From the NCBI GenBank assembly GCA_022376925.1, contig JAIOJX010000026.1, positions 253,453,330 through 253,517,329 of the forward strand: 64,000 nucleotides of DNA, in the 5' to 3' direction. Shown one piece after another: positions 12,303-25,002 of the stretch (its first letter is position 1; each line of letters begins with the position of its first letter). Under the pieces are notes generated by a model. It made no database searches, was not told the origin of the DNA, and saw only the letters and a list, made by a program, of their open reading frames with translations. The position numbers and the translations under genes were made by a program. This DNA comes from Tragulus kanchil. Taxonomy: Eukaryota > Chordata > Mammalia > Artiodactyla > Tragulidae.

Positions 12303-13208
12303 CTTCTACATTGCTGGAGTTTCATATGAAGGATGTATATTACTTTTGTAAATTAAAAATTAAGAACAATTCAAACTGTCTTTTTAAGAGAATTGATTAC
12401 TCAACTTAGTAACAAGGGTAACAGAAGCAACAACCTAAGTGTACCGACCTTGATGTGAACTACCCTTGACCCACAGCCCCAACATATACTTGGTAAGAGT
12501 AGACTTGAGGTAACTTTGTTTTTATGTTTCCGGATGTGGATTTAAAAACATTACCTCTCCAGGGTAATCCATTCAGAACAGTGGCAGCCTCCTGGGGTTC
12601 CTGTATCAGGAAGTCCCATGACCCCACCTAAACCTGAGGGGTAGCGGGAGGCAATGGCCATCAGAGGGTTTATTTATCAACCCAGATTGAGGTTAGGACT
12701 GACACACAGTTTAATTATCATGCAGAACTGCAGCTGGAGGCAGCTGGAGTGAGTTGGCATCTGCTTTTGCAGAGCACCATTTCTGCAAATAATTAACCAC
12801 CAGAACTCTTGATTCTCTCTAATTAATGAAGAGGAAGCCTAGAATCTTCAAAGTCCACGAATGTCACACTGCCATTGTGTCAGGATTGATCTTCTTTGTT
12901 CTAAACCGAAGAGCATGCCTCTCCTGCCTCTCCTAATTCTTTATAAATTGAATTTTTCTATTACTAGTTGTGACAGCTAAGTAACATGACTTCAGAAATT
13001 CACCGGCAGTTCATGCCAGTATTAGAAGCCTGAATAATAATAATTTTTAAAAAAGAACTATAATGGAACAAGCTTTCTGTCTCTGACCCAGAATTAATCA
13101 TTGTGAAGAGACACCTCCTGAAAAGAGGGTCGTTAATTAGCTCTAATGGATCTTGCTTGGTGGAGTTGGAAATATTGAAAAGTCGGCAAACAGAGTGGAA
13201 GAGAAGAG
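12303..13208. other. Unique non-coding sequence with a possible conserved element
   Basis: No ORF of note and no named repeat occur here. The part at 12705-12830 is annotated separately because of its cluster of short motifs. Confidence 0.45.
12705..12830. promoter_or_regulatory. Candidate regulatory element: TAATTA and CAGCTG cluster
   Basis: Three TAATTA-type homeodomain cores (about 12712, 12790 and 12820) and two CAGCTG E-boxes (12731 and 12741) lie within about 115 bases of non-repetitive DNA. Such clusters are common in conserved enhancers but also occur by chance in AT-rich DNA. No function can be read from sequence alone. Confidence 0.22.
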
Positions 13209-13575
13209 TCCTCCCTTTCTTTGTGCATCTCCACGTGACGCTGGGGTGGGAAGATACCCAGGCTGTGCTTCCAGGGGATGGGGACTCATGATGGAGGATG
13301 TGGGAAAGTTCAATTCAGTGGGGGATGCTGCTGTGTGTCAGCTTGGATATCCATCAACTTGGAACATCTTTGAGGGAAAGAAGTAAAAGCAGGCAAAGGC
13401 CATATCCCTGTGACTTCTTTACTGAGCAGTTAAAGAAGACACCACACAGAAGCCAGAGTGGGATCCTATTGAAAACCCAAGGCAAGCAGTGTTACACCTC
13501 TGCTCCCAAGACCTCAGTGGCTCCATCTATCTAAAGGAAAGCAAAGCTTATATATGAGCCTATAGTGCTCCACTT

Positions 13576-13783
13576 GGGTTTCCCTGGTAGCTCAGAGAGT
13601 AAAGAGTCCATCTGCCAATGCAGGAGACCCAGGTTTGATCCCTGGGTAGGGAAGATCCCCTGGAGAAGGAAATAGCAACCCACTCCAGTATTCTTGTATG
13701 GGGAATCCCATGGACAGAGGAGCCTGGTGGGCTACAGTCCATGGGGATCGCAAAGAGTCAAACACAACTGAGTGACTAAGACA
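13576..13783 (+). mobile_element. Bov-tA SINE (first copy)
   Basis: GGGTTTCCCTGGTAGCTCAG, GATCCCTGGGTAGGGAAGAT, CCCATGGACAGAGGAGCCTG and AACTGAGTGACTAAGACA are present. The duplicate at 14702-14909 is identical by eye. Confidence 0.92.
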
Positions 13784-14701
13784 CATGGAGTGCCACTTGT
13801 GCAGCCATTGTTTCCTCTATAACCTCATTTCCTTTATTTTATTTCACATCCACTTCAATCTAGACATGACAGCTTCTTTAATGTTCCACCAACACTCTAG
13901 CTCTTACCTCAGGGTCTTTGTACTGGTTGCTCTATCTGCATAGAGCTCTGCTTTCCAGATACCCACTTGGCTACAGTCTTCTTTTCTTCAGGTCTCTGTG
14001 AAAAGTTCACCCTCTTATTAGTTTATATTGACTGCCCCAAGTAAAATAGGACCCCGTTACCTCCAACACTTCCTATGCCTTTTATTCTACCATATTTTTT
14101 CCTACCTCCTAACAAACTATATAATTTCCTTATTTGTTGTGTTGTTAACTGTTTGCCTCCTCTCCAGCATTTATGATTTGTAGATTTTTTTGATGGTGGC
14201 CATTCTGATTGATGTGAGGTGATATCTCACTGTAGTTTTGACTTGCATTTCTCTAATAATTAGCAATGTTGAAAATTTTTTCATGTCCCTCTTGGCTACC
14301 TGTCTACAGATAATAAATGCTGGAGAGGTTGAAATCCTCCCTTTCTTTGTGCATCTCCACGTGACGCTGGGGTGGGAAGATACCCAGGCTGTGCTTCCAG
14401 GGGATGGGGACTCATGATGGAGGATGTGGGAAAGTTCAATTCAGTGGGGGATGCTGCTGTGTGTCAGCTTGGATATCCATCAACTTGGAACATCTTTGAG
14501 GGAAAGAAGTAAAAGCAGGCAAAGGCCATATCCCTGTGACTTCTTTACTGAGCAGTTAAAGAAGACACCACACAGAAGCCAGAGTGGGATCCTATTGAAA
14601 ACCCAAGGCAAGCAGTGTTACACCTCTGCTCCCAAGACCTCAGTGGCTCCATCTATCTAAAGGAAAGCAAAGCTTATATATGAGCCTATAGTGCTCCACT
14701 T

Positions 14702-14909
14702 GGGTTTCCCTGGTAGCTCAGAGAGTAAAGAGTCCATCTGCCAATGCAGGAGACCCAGGTTTGATCCCTGGGTAGGGAAGATCCCCTGGAGAAGGAAATA
14801 GCAACCCACTCCAGTATTCTTGTATGGGGAATCCCATGGACAGAGGAGCCTGGTGGGCTACAGTCCATGGGGATCGCAAAGAGTCAAACACAACTGAGTG
14901 ACTAAGACA
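14702..14909 (+). mobile_element. Bov-tA SINE (second copy through duplication 5)
   Basis: It has the same sequence as the SINE at 13576-13783 and sits at the same place in the duplicated unit. It is not an independent insertion. Confidence 0.9.
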
Positions 14910-15285
14910 CATGGAGTGCCACTTGTGCAGCCATTGTTTCCTCTATAACCTCATTTCCTTTATTTTATTTCACATCCACTTCAATCTAGACATGACAGCT
15001 TCTTTAATGTTCCACCAACACTCTAGCTCTTACCTCAGGGTCTTTGTACTGGTTGCTCTATCTGCATAGAGCTCTGCTTTCCAGATACCCACTTGGCTAC
15101 AGTCTTCTTTTTCTTCAGGTCTCTGTGAAAAGTTCACCCTCTTATTAGTTTATATTGACTGCCCCAAGTAAAATAGGACCCCGTTACCTCCAACACTTCC
15201 TATGCCTTTTATTCTACCATATTTTTTCCTACCTCCTAACAAACTATATAATTTCCTTATTTGTTGTGTTGTTAACTGTTTGCCT

Positions 15286-15818
15286 CCTCTCCAGCATTTA
15301 TGATTTGTAGATTTTTTTGATGGTGGCCATTCTGATTGATGTGAGGTGATATCTCACTGTAGTTTTGACTTGCATTTCTCTAATAATTAGCAATGTTGAG
15401 AATTTTTTCATGTCCCTCTTGGCTACCTGTCTACAGATAATAAATGCTGGAGAGGTTGAAGAGAAAAAAAGATCCTTCCTACACTGTTGGTGGGAATGTA
15501 AGTTGGTGTTAATATAGGAAACAATATGCAATTTCCTTAGTAAGCACAATTAGAACTCCCATTTGATTCAGCGATCCCACTCCTAGGCATATCTGGAAAA
15601 GGCAGAAACTCTTATTTGAGAAGACATATGCAGTCCAATATTCATAGCAGCAGTATTTATAATAGCCAAGATATGGAAGCAATCTAAGTGTCCATCAGCA
15701 GAAATAGTAACTAAATAATAACAATATATACATACATGTATGTCTATATGTGTATATCACTTTTCTGTACACCCAAGACTAATACAATATTGTAAATCAA
15801 CTACAATTTTTTAAAAAT
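15286..15818 (+). mobile_element. 5-prime-inverted, truncated L1 LINE
   Basis: An antisense L1 segment (15286-15431, including GTGAGGTGATATCTCACTGT) is followed directly by sense L1 from 15441 (TAAATGCTGGAGAGG, then CACTGTTGGTGGGAATGTAA). It ends with the L1 terminus ACTAATACAATATTGTAAAT near 15780-15818. The 15-base start of the antisense arm is the exact reverse complement of 15441-15455. This is the layout expected from twin priming during L1 insertion. Parts are repeated at about 14160-14330 and 16481-16907 by duplications 5 and 6. Confidence 0.72.
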
Positions 15819-17568
15819 GCCTCCTCTATCTCTCACAAGAATATAAGCTTCACAGAAACAGGGACTCTTGTCTGTTCTGTTCTCTGGTGTATTCCCAGCA
15901 CCTATAAGTGTGCCAGTTCAGTAAATATTTGCAAAGTGAATGAACCCATCACCCAACTCTGGAGCATTTGCTGGTATGTGTGAAGACTGCATGTGCACAT
16001 TCAGAGTGATTGCTCAAGCATCTTATAAAGACCAGGGTATGAGCTCTCTCTTTTTCTTTCCCAAGTGTCTGGATGAAGTGCTGTTGTTTGCTTCCTTTGG
16101 CTGACAAATGTTAATAATTAAAACAGTGTGCTCAGAATTCAATATTACTTGAGGTGTTCTTTCTTTTTTAGTGGCTTCTGTAAGAAGAAGGTAAGGTGGG
16201 TCTGGCCAAGAATGATGCTTTTATGGGAGGTCGGGGTTGTGTTTTTCTTCTCTAGGGTCTTTGTTTTCCTCTTTAACTCCACAGAGAGTGGGAGATCTTT
16301 AGAGATACAGTGCAGCAGAAATCACAGTCAGGAAAAGATGTCCTTTGTGTAATTCAGTAGTGACTTTATTGAGCGGAAGTGCTCTTTGGCACCCAAGGAA
16401 GAGGCAAATCTGCTGGGGATACAGGGATAAGGCCAAAACAGGAGGAGGTTTAGGCAGAGAGTTGCAATGCAGCCCGCATCAGCAATGTTGAGAATTTTTC
16501 ATGTCCCTCTTGGCTACCTGTCTACAGATAATAAATGCTGGAGAGGTTGAAGAGAAAAAGATCCTTCCTACACTGTTGGTGGAATGTAAGTTGGTGTTAA
16601 TATAGGAAACAATATGCAATTTCCTTAGTAAGCACAATTAGAACTCCCATTTGATTCAGCGATCCCACTCCTAGGCATATCTGGAAAAGGCAGAAACTCT
16701 TATTTGAGAAGACATATGCAGTCCAATATTCATAGCAGCAGTATTTATAATAGCCAAGATATGGAAGCAATCTAAGTGTCCATCAGCAGAAATAGTAACT
16801 AAATAATAACAATATATACATACATGTATGTCTATATGTGTATATCACTTTTCTGTACACCCAAGACTAATACAATATTGTAAATCAACTACAATTTTTT
16901 AAAAATGCCTCCTCTATCTCTCACAAGAATATAAGCTTCACAGAAACAGGGACTCTTGTCTGTTCTGTTCTCTGGTGTATTCCCAGCACCTATAAGTGTG
17001 CCAGTTCAGTAAATATTTGCAAAGTGAATGAACCCATCACCCAACTCTGGAGCATTTGCTGGTATGTGTGAAGACTGCATGTGCACATTCAGAGTGATTG
17101 CTCAAGCATCTTATAAAGACCAGGGTATGAGCTCTCTCTTTTTCTTTCCCAAGTGTCTGGATGAAGTGCTGTTGTTTGCTTCCTTTGGCTGACAAATGTT
17201 AATAATTAAAACAGTGTGCTCAGAATTCAATATTACTTGAGGTGTTCTTTCTTTTTTAGTGGCTTCTGTAAGAAGAAGGTAAGGTGGGTCTGGCCAAGAA
17301 TGATGCTTTTATGGGAGGTCGGGGTTGTGTTTTTCTTCTCTAGGGTCTTTGTTTTCCTCTTTAACTCCACAGAGAGTGGGAGATCTTTAGAGATACAGTG
17401 CAGCAGAAATCACAGTCAGGAAAAGATGTCCTTTGTGTAATTCAGTAGTGACTTTATTGAGCGGAAGTGCTCTTTGGCACCCAAGGAAGAGGCAAATCTG
17501 CTGGGGATACAGGGATAAGGCCAAAACAGGAGGAGGTTTAGGCAGAGAGTTGCAATGCAGCCCGCATC
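15389..17568. repeat. Direct duplication 6, unit about 1.09 kb
   Basis: Copies are 15389-16480 and 16481-17568. The first ~100 bases of the second copy carry three homopolymer contractions (T6 to T5, A7 to A5, GGG to GG). The unit overlaps duplication 5, so 15389-15460 occurs three times. The 74-codon ORFs at 16128 and 17216 are one ORF seen twice. Confidence 0.95.
15838..15945 (+). mobile_element. L2 LINE 3-prime-end remnant (copy at about 16924-17035)
   Basis: ATAAGCTTCACAGAAACAGG, GTATTCCCAGCACCTATAAG and CAGTAAATATTTGCAAAGTG match the L2 3-prime end. The second copy is part of duplication 6. Confidence 0.7.
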
Positions 17569-18024
17569 TATGGCATATAACTCTTTGTATGGATTGTTTC
17601 CAAGTTCCCTCCTCACTCGTGCCCCTCATCCATGGGGCCATCACAGATTCCTGCACTAGATTCTTTCCATTAAGGGATGCCTATTGAGTTCTGAGTGTGT
17701 TTGTGACTTTTCAGAGGTTAGGTAAGTCTGAGGGATTGTAGTCTACACAGATGAGGCTCCTCGGCAGTGAGTAAATCCGACTTTCCGTGCTTGACTTAAT
17801 TTGTGTCTCATTTCAATCCTTCCTTAGCTCAGAGGGACTGACTTCAGAGGAAAACATGTCTGCATTCAGTTAATAAACCAGCTGCTGCTAGGCTGAGTGC
17901 TGGGTCATGAAACAGAGACTCCAAGCTTGATTCTACAGCTGCTAGTTGAGTGACTTGAGCCATTCATTTCCCTATGTTACAGCTTCTATCTCCACTTTCT
18001 TAATACTTAAAAAAAAGAAACTCT
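17569..18024 (+). other. Unique sequence with a MIR remnant
   Basis: Bases 17569-17890 show nothing recognisable. Bases about 17890-18003 resemble MIR (GCTAGTTGAGTGACTTGAGC and surrounding blocks). Confidence 0.45.
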
Positions 18025-18350
18025 AGGCTCTTCTGGTGACTCAGTGGTAAAGAACCCATCTGCCAATGCAGGAGACATGGGTTCAGTTCTTAACCTGGGA
18101 AGATCCCACATGTGGAGCAACTAAGTCTGTGCACAACTACTAAGCCTGTACTTTAGAGACTGGAAGCTATGATTATTGCAGTCCATGAGCCCCAGCTACT
18201 GAACCTGTGTGCTCTAGAGCCCATGCTTTGGAACAAGAGAAGCCACTGCAATGGGAAGCCCATGCATTGCAACTAGAGAGTAGCCCCCACATGCCACAAC
18301 TAGAAAAAAGCCCTCACAACAACAAAGACCCCCGCATAGCCAGAAATAAT
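18025..18350 (+). mobile_element. CHR-type tRNA-Glu SINE, long form
   Basis: It contains AGGCTCTTCTGGTGACTCAG, GAAGATCCCACATGTGGAGC, a repeated GCAACTAGAG-like centre and a CCGCATAGCCAGAAATAA end. It directly abuts the BovB fragment that follows. Confidence 0.82.
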
Positions 18351-19075
18351 CAGTTCAGTTCAGTTACTCAGTCATGTCCAACTCTTTGCAATCCCATGGA
18401 CTGCAGCACACCAGGCTTCCCCATCCTTCACCATCTCTCAGAGATTGCTCAAACTCATGCCCATTGACCCAGTGATGCCATCCAACCATCTTGTCCTCTG
18501 TTGGCCCTCTCTCCTTCTACCTTCTATTTTCCCCACCATCAGGTTATTTTTTAATGAGTTGGCTCTTTGCATCAGATGGCCAAATTATTGGAGCCTCAGT
18601 ATCAGTCCTTCTTGTGAATATTCAGGGTTGATTTCCTTCAGGATTAACTGGTTTGATCTCCTGGCAGTCCAAGGGACTCTCAAGAGTCTTGTCCAACACC
18701 ACAATTCAAAGGCATCACTTCTTTGGTGTTCAGCCTTCTTTATGGTCCAACTCTCACATCCATACAAGATTAAAGGGAAACCATAGCTTTGACTATATGG
18801 GCTTTTGTTGGTAAAGTTATGTTTCTGCTTTTGAATATGCTGTCTAGGTTTTTCATAGCTTTTATTCCAAGTAGCAAGTGTCTTAATTTCATGGCTACAA
18901 TCATCATCTGCAGTGATTTTGGATCCCAAGAAAATAAGGCCTGTCACTATTTCCACTGTTTGTCCATCTATTTACCATGAAGTGATAGGATTGGATGCCA
19001 TGATCTTAGTTTTCTGAATGTTGAATTTTAGCCAATTTTTTTACTGAACCCTCCAAACAATAAATAAAATTACTT
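18351..19075 (-). mobile_element. BovB (RTE) LINE fragment with residual protein reading
   Basis: On the minus strand a 123-codon reading frame (18956 to 18585) carries the BovB C-terminal signature LGSKITADDDCSHEIK, YGCESWTIKKAEHQR and FELWCWTRLLRVPWTARRSN. This is the region after the reverse-transcriptase core of RTE elements. The remaining element is 5-prime truncated and cannot be active. BovB is known to have entered ruminants by horizontal transfer. Confidence 0.93.
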
Positions 19076-19169
19076 AAAAAATTCTTTCTCATATATTGTC
19101 TCTTAATTTTAGATATAAAGAAGGAAAGCCATAGAGAGGTAAAGGTACATGCCTAAGATCACACTGTTA

Positions 19170-19665
19170 ATAAGAAGTAGGACCAAAAAAATTAAAAGTC
19201 GAATTACCATACATATCAGCAATCCCACTTCTGGATATTTAGCCAAAGAAAATGAAAACAGCACATTGAAAAGGCATTTGCAACCCCCCATATTCACTCC
19301 AGCATTATTCACAATAGCTAGTGTGTGGAAACAACCCAATCTATTGTCTATTGATAGACAATAGATGAAGAAGATGTGATCTATATAAACAATGAATATT
19401 ATTCAGCCATGAGAAAGGAAGAATTCCTGCCACTGGCCACACCATAGATGGACGTTTAGGGTATTATGCTAAGTGAAATAAGCCAGACAGACAAATTCTG
19501 CAACGTATGTTTTATCTGTGGAATCTTAAAAAAAATAAATGTCAGACTCATAGAAACAGAGAGTAGAAATGTGTCTGTCAGGGGATTGGGTGTTGGAGAG
19601 GAGAGAAGTATGGAGAGACTGGTTTTTAAAACAGAGACAGAGAAAGAGAGGGCCAGGACCTGAAC
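19170..19665 (+). mobile_element. L1 LINE 3-prime part, degenerate
   Basis: The sense L1 ORF2 tail is recognisable: ATCCCACTTCTGGATATTTA, ATTATTCACAATAGCTAGTG, GAATATTATTCAGCCATGAG and AAGTGAAATAAGCCAGACAG. Several frame breaks are present. Confidence 0.82.
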
Positions 19666-20528
19666 TCTCCCTGCAAATTCAGTTTCTGTTCATAATGCAC
19701 TTCAGAGCAGAAAAACACCCACCCTATTTTCCTCTTGGAGTTGCAGACATGACTGTTCTTATGACTAAAAAGGAACTTTTTTATCCCCAATCAAAAATGG
19801 ATTATTATGAAAGTGGCTTCCCAAATATAGAGGGTGGCTCAGAGGTCAGAACTGAGAACCTAAACTAAGTCACATGGGGAAAAAGCATGAACTGTTGTGA
19901 TTTTTAGATATTCTAAATTCAAATTTCAAGGTTGACATTTAGAGCATCCCTTCAAAGCCAAGTTTGGCACAGTGCTCTGATTCTAAACAGCAATAGCAAA
20001 ATTGACCTTCCCTATTAGATTTGTATTCTAAATTATTATGAAGATTCCTCTCTCTAGCCTGCTCACAGCAACCAACCTGAAGCAGCCTGCAGGACACTGT
20101 TGCTGATTTACAACTGCAATCTTGCTAAAAGGAATGGGGAAAAGCCAGGATGAGTTTCTGTTAGACAGAATTACTGGCATGAAATACTAACATTGCTACA
20201 ACGTAACTGACTGGCTGACTGCATGGCTGCCCTCCCTTTCTTATTTCCCTGAAATAGGTCATTTGTTATAAAATGGAGGGAGTCTTGGTCGGGAGGAACC
20301 CCCCACCCTCAAAGGATGATGGGGGAAGACTGCTTATAGAGTTCCTCCTCCGTGTGTGCCGGCATGTGACTCCCCAAAGCCAACAATGGGCCAGCAAACC
20401 TATCCTTACTAAGTGCCCATGTCAATGGCTTGTCTCTGATGAGGGTCTGTGACTTCTATGTGCAGAATCCTACTGTTTCCGGCCCAAGTGTGCAGGCTGT
20501 AGACAGTAAGCTCCAGCTGTCCCTGCTT
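19666..20528. other. Unique non-coding sequence upstream of the FOLR retrocopy
   Basis: No named repeat or credible exon is visible. No homology to FOLR upstream introns or exons can be claimed from sequence alone. Confidence 0.45.
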
Positions 20529-20543
20529 AAAACACAATGATGA
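20529..20543. repeat. Candidate target-site duplication, left
   Basis: AAAACACAATGATGA, preceded by TT, matches 21762-21777 with one gap and one mismatch. The last nine bases (CAATGATGA) are identical. Confidence 0.55.
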
Positions 20544-20545
20544 AC

Positions 20546-20632
20546 TTGACTGGAAAATTCCAAGGACAGAGAAACCTTGTGGCCCCATTCCATGGAGTCA
20601 CAGAGAGTCAGACACGACTGAGCCACTTAACA
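20546..20632 (+). mobile_element. 5-prime-truncated Bov-tA SINE fragment
   Basis: It begins in mid-element (TTGACTGGAAAATTCC), continues through CCATGGAGTCACAGAGAGTC and ends with GACACGACTGAGCCACTTAA. It starts almost exactly after the left candidate target-site repeat. It may therefore be part of the 5-prime UTR of the transcript that was copied. Confidence 0.75.
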
Positions 20633-20755
20633 GAGGCTAGGAAATCTAATCTGGGGCTTGATCAGCACTAGACTCTACCCACCTATTGATACCTTAAGGA
20701 CCCAGCTAGGCTTTCCTGAATTCTTGTATTCCTTGCTGCCTTCGACCACGACTGA

Positions 20756-21643
<888 letters not shown>

Positions 21644-21725
21644 GCTCCTTTCATTTTCCGATACTGGCTATCCCTGCCCTGCTACGCTCCACAGTCAGTT
21701 TCTGTTCCTTGGTGGAAACTCTCTA

Positions 21726-21731
21726 AATAAA
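21726..21731 (+). terminator. Poly(A) signal AATAAA of the FOLR copy
   Basis: AATAAA lies 83 bases after the TGA stop. A short A6 run follows at 21760-21765, about 29 bases further on, which could be the remnant of a poly(A) tail. Confidence 0.75.
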
Positions 21732-21761
21732 AAGCCAGTCACCCCCCACCCCGGCCCCCAA

Positions 21762-21777
21762 AAAACCCCAATGATGA
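21762..21777. repeat. Candidate target-site duplication, right
   Basis: AAAACCCCAATGATGA at the end of the A-run matches 20529-20543. The flanking sequence then differs (GATAGGAA versus ACTTGACT). Confidence 0.55.
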
Positions 21778-22222
21778 GATAGGAATCGGCCGTTGGAGTT
21801 TGACAAAATATTGTCTAAATGAGGAAGGGGGGACCTTTCCCTCACATTTATTTTTTGTGCAGAAACTTGACCCACCCTGCCAGTTAGTCAAATATTTGCT
21901 GGCAGCCCTCCCCATCCCCCATCTTTTACAAAGGGCGGGGTGCAATAAGAAGTAAAACCCTACAAGTTATTAGAGACTTAGCTTCAAAGAATGGAAAATT
22001 CAAGTGAGAACAGGGACAGGTGGGCAACATGGATGAATGAGTGAATGAATGAAGCTGTATCATAATAGTATCTAAGATACTTTTAAAATACCTATCCATT
22101 TTCTTTGTGTATTTAATACACAAAAGTATTCTTTCCTCCACAGAGTCAGAGCCTTATTGGTCTACCTTCAGTTTTCACAGTTTTGATAGAGACAGTGTCT
22201 TTCTCAACCCTGATAGAAGACG
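21778..22222. other. Unique non-coding sequence downstream of FOLR copy
   Basis: A short GAATGAGTGAATGAATGAAG tract lies near 22033. Nothing else is recognised. Confidence 0.45.
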
Positions 22223-22434
22223 GTGGTAGTGGTTTAGTCCCGAAGTTGTATCTGACTCTTGCGACCCGATCGACTGTAGCCCACCAGTGTCCTCTGTCTG
22301 TGGGATTTCCCAGGCAAGAATACTGGAGTGGGTTATCATTTCCTTCTCTGGGGACTCTTCCTGACCCCAGGGACTGAAGCTACATTCCCTGCATTGGAGG
22401 TGGATTTTCTATCATTGAGCCACTGAGAAAGCCC
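22223..22434 (-). mobile_element. Bov-tA SINE, antisense
   Basis: The + strand shows the reverse complement: GTATCTGACTCTTGCGACCC, GGCAAGAATACTGGAGTGGG and TTGAGCCACTGAGAAAGCCC. Confidence 0.88.
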
Positions 22435-22600
22435 TCCATGATGACAACAGGGTAAATGCCAGCTCAGGTGCTACAAGGCAGTGTCAGGACTGTGTCCGGT
22501 TAGGGCTTGTGGATTATCACAGAGGAGCAGCTGCTTACTAAGGGCCCTGTTGCCTTATTGCTGAGTGAAAATGGATGCCTAGGATATATCTTCAAATTCT

Positions 22601-24092
22601 TTAAATATCTTGAAATTCTTCTATAGTGCTATGCGTCCCTATACATGTCACGGACTATGTTGCTGTTTCTTGGATTTCTTCAGGCTTGTCTTGTCTTTCC
22701 ATTTCCCTCAAGTGGACAGGAGGCTCCCCAGTGAAGACTGAGCGGTTTCCCTTTTTATCTGCTCGTAGAAATAGTCTGAGCTCTCTGCACTAGAGAAACT
22801 GTGAGATAATGGTAATAAATATTAATTATTTTAAGCCCCTCATTTTGGTATGATTTGTTGTGTGGCAAGAGATAATAAATACATCTTGATTCTGTGGATA
22901 TCAGTCTTAACCAGGTTCATGTTGTTCAGACAAGGAATAAGCATGTGTGCGCGCGCTCTCTCTCTCTCTCTCTCTATATATATACATATATATATATATA
23001 TGGCATAGTGAGATATGTATACATATATATCAAAACCTCCAATTGATGCAAAATATAAGAATAGGTACAGTGGTACTTCTAGAAGCCTCCTTACAATCAG
23101 CATTGGTGTACACAGCATCCTTAGATATGGTCCTATAATCAATTCATAATCCGCTTTGCTATAAGAGAAAGCCTTGGCAGGAAGACTTGAATGAAGCCAT
23201 GATGAATTACAAGGACTCACATGGGCCCAGAGGGATGGCATATTAGATGTAAATAGAGTCCTGCATAAAGGTCAGATTCAAGGAACAATGGAGAGACCTC
23301 CAGATTTTGTTGGGGGCAATAGTTGTGTTTATCTTGTCAACTGTCTCCCTCACTGGAAAATAATGATATAGTGAAAAATGTGGAGTTTGGAGAGGTAAGG
23401 AATTAGAGAAGTTTGGATATGGAGGAAAGCCAGATTTGTGGAGAGCTTCAGGGCAGATGTATTTCTCTAGGAGTCAGTCCTTTGCAGCTGGTGAGGGATC
23501 AATATCTGCCTGAGATTTGAGCAGAACTGAAGCGGAGTTGATACCTGGTGTGGTAAGAAGATGTCCAGAAGACTGCGGGTCCTGAGCTGTGGTTGCCGAA
23601 TGTCACCACAATAGGCCCAACTAGTGAAATCTTAGAAGTATTTGTGGTGGAGAACTGCATGAGGGGTAGTGACTAACCTAGAAAGGCAAAGGAGAAACTG
23701 CACTCATAACTGAGCTTGAGGTCAAGGTTAAATATCTTGAAATTCTTCTATAGTGCTAGCGTCCCTATACATGTCACGGACTATGTTGCTGTTTCTTGGA
23801 TTTCTTCAGGCTTGTCTTGTCTTTCCATTTCCCTCAAGTGGACAGGAGGCTCCCCAGTGAAGACTGAGCGGTTTCCCTTTTTATCTGCTCGTAGAAATAG
23901 TCTGAGCTCTCTGCACTAGAGAAACTGTGAGATAATGGTAATAAATATTAATTATTTTAAGCCCCTCATTTTGGTATGATTTGTTGTGTGGCAAGAGATA
24001 ATAAATACATCTTGATTCTGTGGATATCAGTCTTAACCAGGTTCATGTTGTTCAGACAAGGAATAAGCATGTGTGCGCGCGCTCTCTCTCTC

Positions 24093-24127
<35 letters not shown>

Positions 24128-24857
24128 GGCATAGTGAGATATGTATACATATATATCAAAACCTCCAATTGATGCAAAATATAAGAATAGGTACAGTGGT
24201 ACTTCTAGAAGCCTCCTTACAATCAGCATTGGTGTACACAGCATCCTTAGATATGGTCCTATAATCAATTCATAATCCGCTTTGCTATAAGAGAAAGCCT
24301 TGGCAGGAAGACTTGAATGAAGCCATGATGAATTACAAGGACTCACATGGGCCCAGAGGGATGGCATATTAGATGTAAATAGAGTCCTGCATAAAGGTCA
24401 GATTCAAGGAACAATGGAGAGACCTCCAGATTTTGTTGGGGGCAATAGTTGTGTTTATCTTGTCAACTGTCTCCCTCACTGGAAAATAATGATATAGTGA
24501 AAAATGTGGAGTTTGGAGAGGTAAGGAATTAGAGAAGTTTGGATATGGAGGAAAGCCAGATTTGTGGAGAGCTTCAGGGCAGATGTATTTCTCTAGGAGT
24601 CAGTCCTTTGCAGCTGGTGAGGGATCAATATCTGCCTGAGATTTGAGCAGAACTGAAGCGGAGTTGATACCTGGTGTGGTAAGAAGATGTCCAGAAGACT
24701 GCGGGTCCTGAGCTGTGGTTGCCGAATGTCACCACAATAGGCCCAACTAGTGAAATCTTAGAAGTATTTGTGGTGGGGAGAACTGCATGAGGGGTAGTGA
24801 CTAACCTAGAAAGGCAAAGGAGAAACTGCACTCATAACTGAGCTTGAGGTCAAGGTT
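22601..24857. repeat. Direct duplication 7, unit about 1.13 kb
   Basis: Copies are 22601-23727 and 23728-24857 and abut exactly. They differ by one T near the start of copy 2 (GCTATGCG versus GCTAGCG), by lengths in the TC/TA microsatellite, and by GGTGGAG versus GGTGGGGAG near 23650/24776. Confidence 0.95.
22947..23030. repeat. Compound GC/TC/TA microsatellite (copy at 24074-24163)
   Basis: A GCGCGC block is followed by TC repeats and then TA/CATA repeats. The TC tract is longer in the first copy and the TA tract longer in the second. Confidence 0.85.
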
Positions 24858-25002
24858 ACCAGATTAAATCTAAGATCCATGCTGGGAATTTGTATAGAGG
24901 AGCAAAATGTGTAGAGATGTAAGTGAAGAGGAGACAGCCTAGAGGCATACCATGGACGAGACACGTGTGATATCCGTCTCAAGTTTAACAGGCTCTTAGG
25001 TT
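24858..25002. other. Short unique spacer, nothing recognised
   Basis: Non-repetitive DNA between duplications 7 and 8. Confidence 0.4.

Larger units (their letters stand above)
13209..15460. repeat. Direct duplication 5, unit about 1.13 kb
   Basis: Copies are 13209-14334 and 14335-15460 and abut exactly. A one-base T-run difference (CTTCTTTTC versus CTTCTTTTTC) shifts the offset from 1126 to 1127. Each copy contains one complete Bov-tA SINE and the antisense arm of an L1. Confidence 0.95.
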
